Part shown: positions 33,646-44,929 of the stretch, in pieces
Layout of the letters: every line of letters starts with the position of its first letter
Position numbering within the stretch: position 1 is the first letter of the stretch
Assembly (NCBI RefSeq): GCF_004193775.1
Contig: NC_041011.1
Coordinates: forward strand, 17,751,173 to 17,815,172
Direction of reading: 5' to 3'
DNA: 64,000 bases
Source of the DNA: Glycine soja
Taxonomy: Eukaryota > Streptophyta > Magnoliopsida > Fabales > Fabaceae
Made by a program: the position numbers and the translations under genes
The notes under the pieces: model-generated
Seen by the model: only the letters and a program-made list of their open reading frames with translations
Told to the model about the DNA's origin: nothing
Databases searched by the model: none

Positions 33646-35247
33646 TGTCATACCCAAATTTCGTCCAGGGACTATTGCTTGATGGCATGCAACCTTTGAT
33701 TGACCGCTTCGAAGTACTTGGCACCTTTTGTTGCACAATATGTGAAGTCCCGAGACGCGCCGGAAATCAAAAGGAAGCGTGGTTACGCCATCCGTGAAAT
33801 TTTGTAATTTGACGGAAACCAAAAGGAAGTATTGTTACGCAATCCGTGAGTTTCCGTAACTTTTTCGAAAGCTAAAATACATGATCCGTAACCTTACGGA
33901 AAGAAAATAAGTGTCGTTACGAAATTCGTAAAGTTTCGTAACGTTACGGAAAAAGAATCACCAAAAAAGTAAAGGGGGTGTATTTAGTAAAAAAAGGGTG
34001 TAAATAGCAACCAGGCCCACTTGGGCCTTCCAGATTCTTCCTCCTGAAGGCGGTTGCTTCTGGAGGAAGCAACCTGGCTCGCCTGGGCGAGCTGGGTGGC
34101 AAGCTTCTCCCCTATTTTGCTATAAATAGGGGGAGGAATGAAGAAGGAAGGGGTTCAGCCTTCTTGGCACTTCGTATTCTCTTGAAATTGCTGAGGAAAA
34201 TTGTTTCCGTGAAGAAAATCCAAGCCAAGGCGCTTCCGTAACATTTCCGTAACGTTTTCATGGGTAATTATGCGAAGATTTTCAACCGTTCTTCGACATT
34301 CATCGTTCGTTCTTCGTTTTTCTTCGGTCTTCAACCGGTAATTACCCCAAACCGAGCTTTTCAATTCATTCTATGTACCCGTGGTGGTCCCCATTTGTTT
34401 CGTGTACTTTTATTTCTCGTTTCATTTACTTTCCGTACCCTCTTTTGACGTGCTTCAGTCATTTATTTAAGTCATTTCTCGCCTAATCAAAAAATAAAAT
34501 AAATTTCCACCGATCATTTGATTTGTAATATCCGTTAATTTCTATTAAAATGAAATCCGACCGTTCGGTCGTGCTGTAACCACGTTGGAAATAAAAAAAG
34601 AGGTAAAATAATAATATAATAATCAAAAAATACCTTTTAGTAAAATAAAGCAAAAAAAATCAATCGGACGTTTCTCTTTGGGATTTCTCTTTCTTAATTG
34701 AATTGACTAATAACTAAAGTGAAACTAAGGCTAAAATCAACCCGCAAAGTCAAGCTCGTCCACAAAAAATCATTAAAAAAGGATTTGAAAGCTTATTATC
34801 TCAATTTTTCTTACCAAGTAAATGGATCATTTTTAAGGTCCAACGCCTTAAAATGATCACCTTCCAAGTAAAAAGAATCGCTTGATTCACCCTTAAAGAA
34901 GAACTACGTAGGTCTGATTTCCTCTTCGATGGAGGGTACGTAGGAGCAAGAACCCCGCTTTTGTCGACCTCAAAAAATAAAAAGAAATAAAAGTTAAGGT
35001 AACACAATTTCCACAATTCTAAAAAATAAGGTTGTTGTCCTTTGAGACAAACGTGAGAGGTGCTAATACCTTCCTCAAACGTAAATATAACTCCCGAACT
35101 TGGAATTTTCTTTTTGACCGGTTTCCTTCGGTTTTTCCGACGTTTTCCACAAATAAATGTTGGTGGCGACTCCACGCATCTTTCCTCCCTTGGAAAGCGC
35201 ACCCGTGACCCTCGCCTTGCTCGCCCGCAAACGGGCATGTTGCGACA
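33646..35247 (+). mobile_element. 3' LTR of element A2
   Basis: The LTR runs from TGTCATACCC to ATGTTGCGACA (1602 bp, TGTC/GACA ends). The U3 has many TCCGTAA/TTACGGA words in both orientations (33770-33955), the palindrome GCTCGCCTGGGCGAGC at 34077, and TATAAATAGG at 34121. The U5 shares AGGTCCAACGCCTTA and ACTACGTAGGTCTGATTTCC with the A1 LTR. The five bases after the end are AAAAC; the other duplication copy would lie at the missing 5' end. Confidence 0.87.
34121..34130 (+). promoter_or_regulatory. TATA box of the A2 LTR
   Basis: TATAAATAGG sits 28 bases after the 16-bp palindrome and just before a GGGGAGG stretch, matching the layout of the internal copy at 28542-28580. Confidence 0.6.
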
Positions 35248-35335
35248 AAAACATTAGACCTACACTTCTTCTATATTACACTAATTCCTCAAACCCTATG
35301 TTGAAAGAACCAGCACAAGGACAAGGACAAGCGTG

Positions 35336-35894
35336 AATTATAATAAAAGCAAAGGAAATAAGGGGGGACACAGAGGATGGGATTTTTGTGCTTTTGTGGA
35401 AACTTAAGATACCACCTAAGGCAGCGGTATTTACATGGCGACTTATCAAAGACCGCTTACCAACGAAGATGAATCTAAGAGGGAGACAAGTAGAGATAAG
35501 TGACCCAATGTGCCCGTTATGCAACAATTCGGAGGAGGTTGCAGCACACCTTTTCTTCAATTGCAGTAAGGTCCTCCCCTTGTGGTGGGAGTCACTCTCA
35601 TGGGTTAATTCAGTGGGTGCTTTCCCGAAAGAACAAAAAGATCATTTCATGCAGCACAGCAGAAGGAATGCGACACGAACAAAAGATATAAGATGGAGCT
35701 ATTGGTGGATAGCCCTCACAAGGACCATATGGCAACATAGAAATAAGGTGGTCTTTGATAACCAAACTTTTAATGCAAGCAAGCTGATGGATGAAGCGCT
35801 TCTTCTAGTCTGGTCCTGGCTTAAAGCTATGGAGAAAGATTTCGATACACATTTTAATCAGTGGTCTTCCAATTTGACAGATGCCTTTGTGTAA
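35336..35894 (+). pseudogene. C-terminal fragment of an L1-type LINE reverse transcriptase polyprotein (zinc-binding domain)
   Basis: The frame is open from about 35336 to the stop at 35892, before its first Met at 35388. It reads LLWKLKIPPKAAVFTWRLIK and LPTKMNLRGRQVEISDPMCP, then CPLCNNSEEVAAHLFFNCSK, the Cys/His pattern of the zf-RVT domain, and ends with WIALTRTIWQHRNKVVF and a tryptophan-rich tail. This is the end of ORF2 in plant L1 LINEs, downstream of the reverse transcriptase. The catalytic part is absent because the A2 LTR lies immediately to the left. No poly-A tail is obvious. Confidence 0.87.
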
Positions 35895-38086
35895 TTAGAA
35901 AGGGAGGGTACATGCTGAGACCTCTTCCAAGAATTAAATGGATCATACGTCTTGATCCTATATGTCACAAAGGGTCATTTTAGAAGACCACGAAAATAAC
36001 ATGTTATGCAACCCCTTAAAATCGCATGTCAGCTATTTCCATTAGTAATTGTATGATATTGCGACAAAAGGACATAATAAAGATCATAGTAGAGGGCTCA
36101 AAAGAACAATTACATGCCATAAATAAAAAGGAAAAACGCATACATGTTTTCAGGCATCATACATGTTTGTCATTTGTGGAATTTGAAAAACATTTTTAAA
36201 ACTATTATAATAAATATCAATTACCAGAAAAAATAAACAAACCTGCAAATAATTAAAGGAGTTCTTCCCAATGTGATTCTTTGGTGCCTGATTCAGCCAG
36301 AAAAATAATAAAACTTTAGTCAATCAACCACATCTATGACAAAAATTTGCCTAATATGTACAAAATAATTTGTGCCAATCAACTTCATATTATAAAAAAA
36401 TAAATTGCAAGGCATTTACTAAAGAAAGTAGTGAAGACAGAGTTCCAAGACTATTCAACCCCAGCTTAGATAATCTGTCATAGACTACCCTAGTATGAAT
36501 AGTTTTTTCCTAGAATTTTGGTTCCCAAATATCTCCAATTTCCACTTTTAATATATTCCTTGGTAAAATATTCAGCAACTGCTCCAAAATAGCATGGGAC
36601 TAGTGGCTTTGGAAATGGAAATAGTGACTCCAAATATTCTGTTTTAGAAAAATCAGAAAGACCAAATAAAGAGAGAAAGGTTGTGGAAGAATGCAACTGA
36701 CCTAACAAGTATGACTAAAAGGAAAATTGTCAAATATCCTGCAGCTAGGAAAGAGAAGCAAAAGAGATTCAAAGAAGCTACAAAATACGACATAACTGTT
36801 CAATATCCTCTACAAAATCAAGAGTCCACTAAAAGAAACTGACAACAGCAACATTCAAACCCCCTATTTTATCCCCACCCATAACAAAAAAAAAAAAAAC
36901 TCCACCCAAGTAAATTGAAATAAGCTCATAACTGAGAAATGCAAACATAAGCAAGAGGAAAATCATGAATAATCCATCATATACAATCCACTTTCTTGCT
37001 TTATTTATTTTGATAGAAAGAAAATATTCATTTTTATAAAAGCAAAAGGCAGTTCTTCCAACAAAACCTATGGATCCTCAATGGCAATAACACTTAGTTG
37101 TCCTATGTTTAAAAACCCTGAGAAATGACAATGGGAAAAGTTTAATAACCTATAGGGGATAAATTATACAGCATAACTGAAAATAACATTATTTCACAAC
37201 CAACAATTTCATTTATTCATCCAGTACGTCTGTCTTGTAAAATTTTTCTTGTCATTCCAGTTAATGTCATGCTGTAGTTGAATATATAATTGGATTTTAA
37301 GTTTTTTTGTCTTAATCACATGTATCTTCCACTTGAGACAATCTTTAATTTCCAATTCAGATGACCATTATTGACAGTAAAACTCTCCCTTCAAGTATTT
37401 AAGACAACTATGTACTAGGATTCGAACAAAGTAATTGGATTTTAAGTTGAAGCAATATGTTTGACAATGTTTGCATTGTTGGATAAGATATTGAATTTTA
37501 CTACTAACAAAACATAAATGATACATCACTTCAAAATTAGTTTTAACCAAGATTGATTTCAAAAAAACCATTTTATCCAAATCATTTTAAAACTTTTATT
37601 AATAAACATACAAAAACGAGCAAGAATTTAATAACACTTTTCATATATTAAAGAAATTGGAATATTAGTGAAAATAACAGAGAGTAACAAGATGTTACTC
37701 CTATAGGACCTGATGCTTTTGGTCTTTCTGCATTATTTTTAGTAGTGGAAAGTGGAAACTATATGATCTTAAGGTATATATGCCCTAAAGATCTCATAAG
37801 AATCCTTGTTAAGAAGGATCAAAGAACTGAAAGTGCTAATATCCTGCCAAGTTTAGTTGATTGCTGAGTTTTAAGAGTTGTTGTAATACTTTATTTTATA
37901 TTGTTTTATCTTAATTTTAGGCACATGTAATTTTTGGTTTTAGATTTAAGATAACTATCTTAATCTTTCAAAAAAATTCCGATGACCCTAGTTATTGAAC
38001 TTGTTTTGCTGTCTTTTTTGTTCTCTTTTATTTCTTACTTATCATGCAGCTGGTATATTACCTAGTTTCCTTGGTTCTTTTATTAG
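35895..38086. other. Mostly intergenic; possible minus-strand exons at 36244-36290 and 36490-36708
   Basis: On the minus strand 36708-36490 is open and reads like coding sequence (FSKTEYLESLFPFPKPLVPC, YFGAVAEYFTKEYIKSGNWR), and an acceptor-like TTGTTAG lies at its upstream edge. A second short open piece at 36290-36244 (APKNHIGKNSFNYLQ) has AG and GT at its borders. I do not recognise the protein. The rest is AT-rich and without a supported gene. Confidence 0.3.
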
Positions 38087-41000
38087 TCTTCTCAAGAGGA
38101 GGCTATAAAACAGAAGGATGTCCTGGCTACAGAAGTTTCCTCTCTTAGAGGAGAGTTGCAACAAGTAAGAGATGAGCGAGACCGACAATTATCTCAAGTA
38201 CAAACTTTAAGTTCTGAATTAGAGAAAGTTAAAGAATCTAGGAAACACTCTTCCACTGAATTGGACAGCTTGACCTTAAAAGCTAATGATCTGGAGGTAG
38301 GTTTGTATACCCTATTTATTTTAATTAAATATCACACCATTCTGTTATTGTGGAGTCATGAGAGGATGAGCTTCCTTCCTTCAGGAAAAATGTTCTTTGA
38401 AAGATAATCAGATAAAGGCATTGGAAGAGCAACTAGCAACTGCAGAGAAGAAACTGTAGGTAATCAAGAATTTTTTTTAAAAGTTGTATACTACTAGGTA
38501 TAGAACCATTTGATATATTTGTTAGATAAAGAATGTGAAATTTTACCTAATTGCTTAATTCTTTAGTTGGTCCTTGACATATACATTATGATGATTATCT
38601 ATCTTATTCATAGATTTTGTTCCTTGTTAGGTATCTAATATATCTGCATACGTGACAAGGACAGAGTACAAAGGACAACAAAAATTTGTGAATGGATATG
38701 GATATGACTCTAGCAGTCTAGACACAAGAGAAGAGGACCAGAACTATAAGTACTATCGTCGGATTCAGAAACAGGAAGTAAAGGAAGCGTTGAAAAGAAT
38801 GAGTAACGGTAAGGCGGTGGGGCCAGACAACATACCTATTGAAGTGTGGAAAACTCTTGGAGATAGAGGTCTTGAGTGGCTCACCGAACTCTTTAACGAA
38901 ATTATGAGGTCAAAATGCATGCCGGAGGAATGGAGGAGAAGCACGTTAGTGCCAATCTATAAGAACAAGGGGGATATACAAAATTGTGCAAATTATAGGG
39001 GAATCAAGCTCATGAGTCATACCATGAAATTATGGGAAAGAGTGATCGAACGGAGATTAAGAAAGGAGACTCAAGTTACTGAGAATCAATTTGGTTTCAT
39101 GCCGGGAAGGTCGACCATGGAAGCGATTTATTTATTACGGCGGGTGATGGAGCAATATCGCATGGCCCAACAAGACTTGCACTTGATTTTTATTGACTTG
39201 GAGAAAGCGTATGATAGAGTGCCTAGAGAGATTTTGTGGAAAGCTCTAGAGAAGAAAGGGGTTAGGGTTGCATATATTCGAGCTATCCAAGATATGTATG
39301 ATAGGGTATCGACTAGTGTTAGGACACAGGGTGGAGAGTCAGACGATTTTCCCATCACAATTGGTTTGCATCAAGGGTCAACCCTTAGCCCCTACCTTTT
39401 TACCTTAATTCTGGATGTCCTCACGGAACAAATCCAAGAGATAGCGCCGAGATGCATGCTTTTTGCAGATGACATAGTCCTCCTTGGAGAGTCGAGGGAG
39501 GAGTTGAATGAGAGGTTGGAAACTTGGAGACGAGCTCTAGAAACACATGGCTTTCGCCTAAGCAGAAGCAAATCGGAGTATATGGAATGTAAGTTCAACA
39601 AAAGAAGGAGGGTTTCTAACTCAGAGGTGAAAATAGGAGACCATATTATCCCTCAAGTCACACGGTTTAAATATCTTGGGTCTGTAATACAGGATGATGG
39701 GGAAATTGAAGGGGATGTGAATCATCGCATTTAAGCAGGATGGATGAAATGGAGAAAAGCATCGGGGGTGTTATGTGATGCAAAGGTACCGATCAAGCTA
39801 AAGGGAAAGTTTTATCGGACTGCGGTAAGACCGGCGATTTTGTACGGAACAGAATGTTGGGCGGTCAAGAGCCAACATGAGAATAAAGTAGGTGTAGCGG
39901 AGATGAGGATGTTGCGGTGGATGTGTGGTAAGACTCGACAGGATAAAATTAGAAACGAAGCTATTAGAGAGAGGGTTGGAGTAGCGCCTATTGTAGAGAA
40001 GATGGTGGAAAATAGACTAAGGTGGTTTGGGCATGTAGAGAGAAGACCGGTAGACTCTGTAGTAAGGAGAGTAGACCAGATGGAGAGAAGACAAATAATT
40101 CGAGGCAGAGGAAGACCCAAAAAGACTATAAGAGAGGTTATCAAAAAGGATCTCGCACTTAATGATTTGGATAGAAGTATGGTACTTGATAGAACATTAT
40201 GGCGGAAGTTGATCCATGTAGCCGACCCCACCTAGTGGGATAAGGCGTTGTTGTTGTTGTTGTTGAGTAACAAAGACGCTTAGCAGATGCAGAATATAAA
40301 CTTATAGAAGAGGAGAGGCTAAGGAAAAAATTACATAATACCATTTTGGTAATTCCCTGAACCAAAACATTGATAATAATAATTGACACCTTAATAATCT
40401 TCATATTAATAGGAGTTAAAAGGGAACATTCGTGTATTCTGTCGAGTGAGGCCTTTATTAGCTGATGAAAGTTGTAGCACAGAAGGTAAGATTTTCAGTT
40501 ATCCAACATCAATGGAAACTTCTGGACGAGCCATTGACCTAGCCCAAAATGGTATATCTGTTGTGATGATGTATTTTAAACAATTCTTATTTCATTTTCC
40601 TTGAATTAGATTGTGCTGTAAAAATATCAACTCATGTTGCTCTTGTTTTGTTCTTAGGCCAAAAACATTCTTTTACATTTGATAAAGTTTTTACACCAGA
40701 GGCATCACAGGAAGAAGTTTTTGTAGAAATTTCACAGCTTGTACCAAGTGCTCTTGATGGTTACAAGGTAATTTCAAAGTTCTTCTGTCATCTCTAAAGC
40801 ACTATTCCTTTAAAATCGTATATAAATATGGATCAACCATTTAATGCACTATTACTAGTCAATTTTGGAAAAGCAGAATTCTAAAACCCTTTATTTTCTA
40901 TACTCACTTTCATGTTGTATTGTATTTTTGCCCTTCTTTGTCCTATTATTCTTTGGTTCTGACATATTAGTGTTGTGAGACAAATGTCTATCTGTTAGAT

Positions 41001-41566
41001 TTGGTGTTGGATGTTGCCTTTCTAGCATGAATGTTTGTAAATCAATATATATACTATATACATTGATGTCTAATAATATGGTGATGTTTTTTCTTTTCCA
41101 GGTTTGCATCTTTGCCTGTGGTCAGACAGGGTCAGGGAAAACCTATACAATGATGGGAAGGCCTGGACATCTAGAGGAGAAGGGCTTGATACCTCGTTCA
41201 TTAGAGCAAATATTTCAAACAAAGCAGTCTCAACAACCTCAAGGCTGGAAATATGAAATGTAGGTAACAGAGTATTTTTCTTCTTAATTTTTCACCATTG
41301 AAATGTGTATAAAATTTTAAATAGGACACAGAATTGTTGATAAGGTTTTCCTTGCAAAATTTACAGGTGTCAATGTTGGAAATATACAATGAAAGGATCC
41401 GTGATCTGATATCTACAACAACACGCATGGAAAATGGTACTCCTGGAAAACAATATACAATCAAACATGACGCAAATGGAAATACACAAGTTTCTGATCT
41501 CACAGTAGTGGATGTTCATAGTGCTAAAGAGGTTGCATTTCTTTTAAATCAACCTGCAAATAGCAG
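38087..41566 (+). pseudogene. KIN-14-type kinesin (ATK1-like) gene fragment, broken
   Basis: Eight exon pieces with GT-AG borders can be read: 38087-38296 and 38385-38459 (coiled coil), 38631-38693 plus 40265-40348 (neck, split by a LINE), then 40413-40551, 40658-40767, 41102-41263 and 41367-41566 (motor). Motor text includes [27 protein letters not shown], the P-loop GQTGSGKT at 41120-41143 and SMLEIYNERIRDL. A coiled coil before the motor marks a C-terminal-motor, minus-end-directed KIN-14 kinesin acting on spindle microtubules. Breaks: TAG at 38457 and 41261 (both at an exon-final codon), TAA at 40268, a LINE insertion, and Cys where the family has Tyr just before the P-loop. Upstream exons and everything after NQPANSR (switch I and II) are missing. 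Confidence 0.9.
38694..40265 (+). mobile_element. RTE-type LINE, 5' truncated, inserted in the kinesin exon
   Basis: An almost continuous frame reads the reverse transcriptase: SNGKAVGPDNIPIEVWK, NYRGIKLMSHTMKLWERVIE, FGFMPGRSTMEAI, FIDLEKAYDRVPRE, and the catalytic FADD at 39462-39473, followed by [13 protein letters not shown] and an Arg-rich tail ending HVADPT (stop 40233). One TAA at 39732 breaks it. The 3' end is GTGGGATAAGGC followed by repeated TTG triplets, the usual tail of plant RTE elements. The endonuclease domain is absent, so the copy was 5' truncated on insertion. Kinesin codons flank it on both sides. Confidence 0.92.
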
Positions 41567-42720
41567 GTAACTAATTTCTAGTGTTTATTCTATTGTCTTG
41601 TAAGGTGTAACAAACTATTGCATCTTTTAGCTATATATGAAGGTGATGCTATGCTGTCCTAATTAAGGAGATAATAAATTTTACACTCTTCACAATTTTT
41701 CAAGTTGGACAAAGAGGCAAATCGCATGCACTAATATAAGATGTCGTTGCCCATTCTCTATGGCTTTCTTTCCCTATTCCAAATTTCCAATAGTTTTTTT
41801 GGTCTAGATTAAAGTTATCATTCACTAAGACAATCTTATTGGAATCTAATAAAATGAGTACAAAACCAAATTTCCAATAGCTAACAAGCCACAGTTAACA
41901 ATGATAGAATCAACATCCAGAATTCTGGATCTATGTTGACACATCTATCATAAAAATACAATATCTATTTAAAATTAAAAATATATGAAGATTGGTTTTA
42001 TTATTAGGAATTGCATACCATAATTTTAATATTATGCAGGCGCTGAAGAACAAAATAACATTATTTCTATGAGTTGACAATTTGAACTAAACACAGGTAT
42101 GAAATATGAGAATACGAAAAAGTCTGAAGAGAGCCCATATAATAACAATCTGGAACCAATAGAAACAGATGCAAAACTGTATTTCAGATTCAGAAGATAC
42201 GCACCTTTTTGTACTTAGTTTATATGAGTGACCTTTTCATACTTAGTTCCAAATAGCAGCCTGCAGTTGATAGATGTATATTATAGTAACTTGTTTCACA
42301 CAATTTATTTTTTTCAAAGGATGGTTATAACAATACATTTTTCCCGAGCAGAGTTTCCCCACGATAAGTGTGAACAACACTAGTACAGTAACATGAACAA
42401 TGAGTGGAAAGGGATTGCAGCATGTTCGGAAATCACTTTCTCAATATCAGCGTCTTAGAGCATGTTTGGAAATCAAATGGGATACCAATTGGAAAAGAGG
42501 GTTTGTATTTTATGTAAAGGTACAACCACAAACAATTCAAATACTAACAATTAAACACAAAAGGGCACAATTTTCACTTATTTTGCTTCAAATCCTTTTT
42601 GCATATTGAACGATGACATTGTCAGGGCAAGTGAACAAGTCGATAATCAGATATTCAAGCATTACCAAAGAACAACTCAAAAAACCTTAATAATATAACA
42701 TATTGAACCATTACCAAAAC
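41567..42720. other. No gene recognised; downstream kinesin exons absent
   Basis: AT-rich sequence. The next expected kinesin exon (the motif with two Ser before Arg-Ser-His) is not present. CCAAATTTCCAATAG occurs twice (41776, 41867), and a similar pair AGCATGTT(C/T)GGAAATCA occurs at 42419 and 42459. Confidence 0.45.
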
Positions 42721-43236
42721 TGAACTCAAAAACTTCGACATCCTTACCTTCAGGAACACTCGAAAGGTGGCAACGCCACTCAAAAAGGCACGACTTCGGC
42801 TATGTGGCGGTGGTGGGAGCAGCAGGTCCACTTCGGCTTCAAGTACTTCACGGCGGGAAACAAAACGTCAGGGTGGTAGCGGGATGGAGTTCACGGCGGG
42901 ATGAAGTAGTTCAGGCAATAGCGGGGGCGCTAGGTTTTTGGAGGGTACGAGAGAGGGTGTTTACTGCGAGACTATATAAACTACAAAATTTACGACGGTG
43001 TTTAATGACATCGACTTTGTATGTGACTATTTCTAGGACGGTGTACCTACAGGCACCGTCTTTGATGACTTCCATCAAAACTACAACGACGGGGTTATAG
43101 ACAAATGTCGTTGTACAACAAACGCGCCACATAAAAACTTATATAATTACGTAAATGCCACCGTGTTGACAACTACGACAGGTTCTTCAACATCGACGTA
43201 GAATGTGCGTCGTCAAATCATATTTTTCTAGTAGTG
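42721..43236. mobile_element. CACTA terminus with subterminal repeats
   Basis: The block ends ATTTTTCTAGTAGTG at 43236, reverse complement CACTACTAGAAAAAT, a Tgm-like CACTA terminus. 42985-43220 holds many ACGACGG, GTCGTTG and TCGACG(T) words in both orientations. 42730-42960 is a GC-rich stretch like the first exon/leader found beside such termini. The other terminus was not found, so the element may extend left across the kinesin fragment or be truncated. Confidence 0.75.
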
Positions 43237-44929
43237 TTGGTTCCTTTATTTTTTCATTGACACTTTTCCCTTCTTTTAAATGGGTGTCATTTTGAAGTGG
43301 CAAACTTTTCTTTATCTACTTGTGTGTAGGAGTTATTTTAATAACATAGATGCATGTCTTAGCCCCATTTGCAGAACTGTTTGGATAGGGATTCAAACAT
43401 TAAGAAGAAAGAAATAATCTTTAAAGGATCTTCAAAATTAATAACGGAGAACTCTCTACTCTGCCCTTGTATAGTTTAGTTGGTGCTATATTTTTGTTTT
43501 CATGATTTTTTTTTCTATGTAGTTCTAGACTTCTAGTGATATCTTTTGCCATTATTTTTATTTTACAATTCTTTTTCTTTATGTTTTTCCTTTTTGTCAA
43601 ATGCATGACCATCAGTATCTACCCATTGGATATGTTATTTGTAGTGGTGTAGCTCTTCTCATTCATCAGTATCTACCCAATGAACATTGGCTCAACTTCT
43701 TTATGAATCTACAATGCTACCTGGAATTCAGCCTGACTGGCCTGCTAGACTATCACAATGATAAATCAAAAGTTCAATCACAAATAGGTTTTGAGAGCAG
43801 CATGTGCATGCACACTTGTGCATGATAAAAAGTAATTTGATAAAGTAAACAACAACAAAATGATATACAGTTAAATGTCTCCTTTTTTCATGGGGCAATA
43901 GAAAGTTAACCTGTATTGCGAGCAGTCTAATCAAATGAAACCAATTAGGACTCATTTTTTATGCACTTCATACAACAAGAAGGTACTTGTCAGATCAAAC
44001 CACAATCATATGCCATGTACTCATGCTTTTCCAAGATTAACATTTTGATTTATAAATGATCAATGCTTACATAATATCAAAACTTTCCAAAGCTCAATTT
44101 CAAAGCCATCCATAACTTTCTCTATTTCTCTTACATACACACTCTCTCTCTAAAAATTCTTTAGTGCAATTATTTGTTCTTAAATTCATTAGAAAATATT
44201 TTCTATTGACATCATCGAATAGGCACACATCAAATTGACATTTCATCAAGCAATAATGGACAACAAAGGTGATTTCAGATTCAAGCATTAAATCCTAATT
44301 CCAACAAGTTCATGTGATTTATACACAAGAACGAGAGTCAAATAGAAAAGAGGAACAAAAAACTGATATAACAAATCTGAAATTATGAGCGTCGTAATTA
44401 TGCTTCGCAAACCATGACCATCTTATGTGCGTGCTTTATTACACAATCATGATTACCTAAACGGAAAAGGAAAAAATGATCAAATCACAATGAAATAAAA
44501 AATAACTGAGATCGTGGCAAAGAAAACCCAAATTTCAAACTCGAAATCCAAAATCACAAAAATGCAAGCCATGCAAACGAAATCCAGCAAGCAAAACAAC
44601 AAGCTGTCAAGTAATTATCCGAAAATCGATGATTTTTTTTTTTAAAACTACAATATCAAGAGACAAACATTAAATGAGATATGGGACCCAATAAAGTTTT
44701 TTATTTCAACTAACAAAACTTACAAAAGTTTGTGTTTTACATGAGTAGAATTTTTTACCTATTTAATACAAAAAAAATGACCCAAATAATACAAGTATAA
44801 ATTTTTTTAAACAAATGATATATAAAATAATGTACACGTTAAAAAATCTAAACAATGTTTTTTGTTTTTTTTTAATACTTTTTTCTACATCTTTAGAAAA
44901 CTGGGAATCAATTATTTGAAAATATTTCT
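43237..44929. other. No gene recognised
   Basis: AT-rich. CATCAGTATCTACCCA(T/A)TG occurs twice, at 43612 and 43666. No supported frame or RNA gene. Confidence 0.45.

Larger units (their letters stand above)
27029..35247 (+). mobile_element. 3' half of Ty3/Gypsy Tat-like element A2
   Basis: In order: integrase (27029-27874), non-coding spacer, possible internal promoter (28542-28580), leader intron (28735-29784), PF20167-like ORF (29788-31038), non-coding region with 110-bp tandem repeats (32991-33385), polypurine tract (33632-33645) and 3' LTR (33646-35247). An extra ORF between pol and the 3' LTR, and tandem repeats before the 3' LTR, are both features of Tat/Ogre-type elements. The 5' LTR, gag and most of pol are replaced by a family B LTR at the left. 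Confidence 0.8.

Noticed and set aside
39812..40231. Minus-strand 139-aa frame
   Set aside because: It is the antisense shadow of the RTE reverse transcriptase C-terminus.
42804..43100. Plus-strand 98-aa frame near the CACTA end
   Set aside because: It overlaps subterminal repeat sequence, and such GC-rich stretches beside CACTA ends often open by chance.
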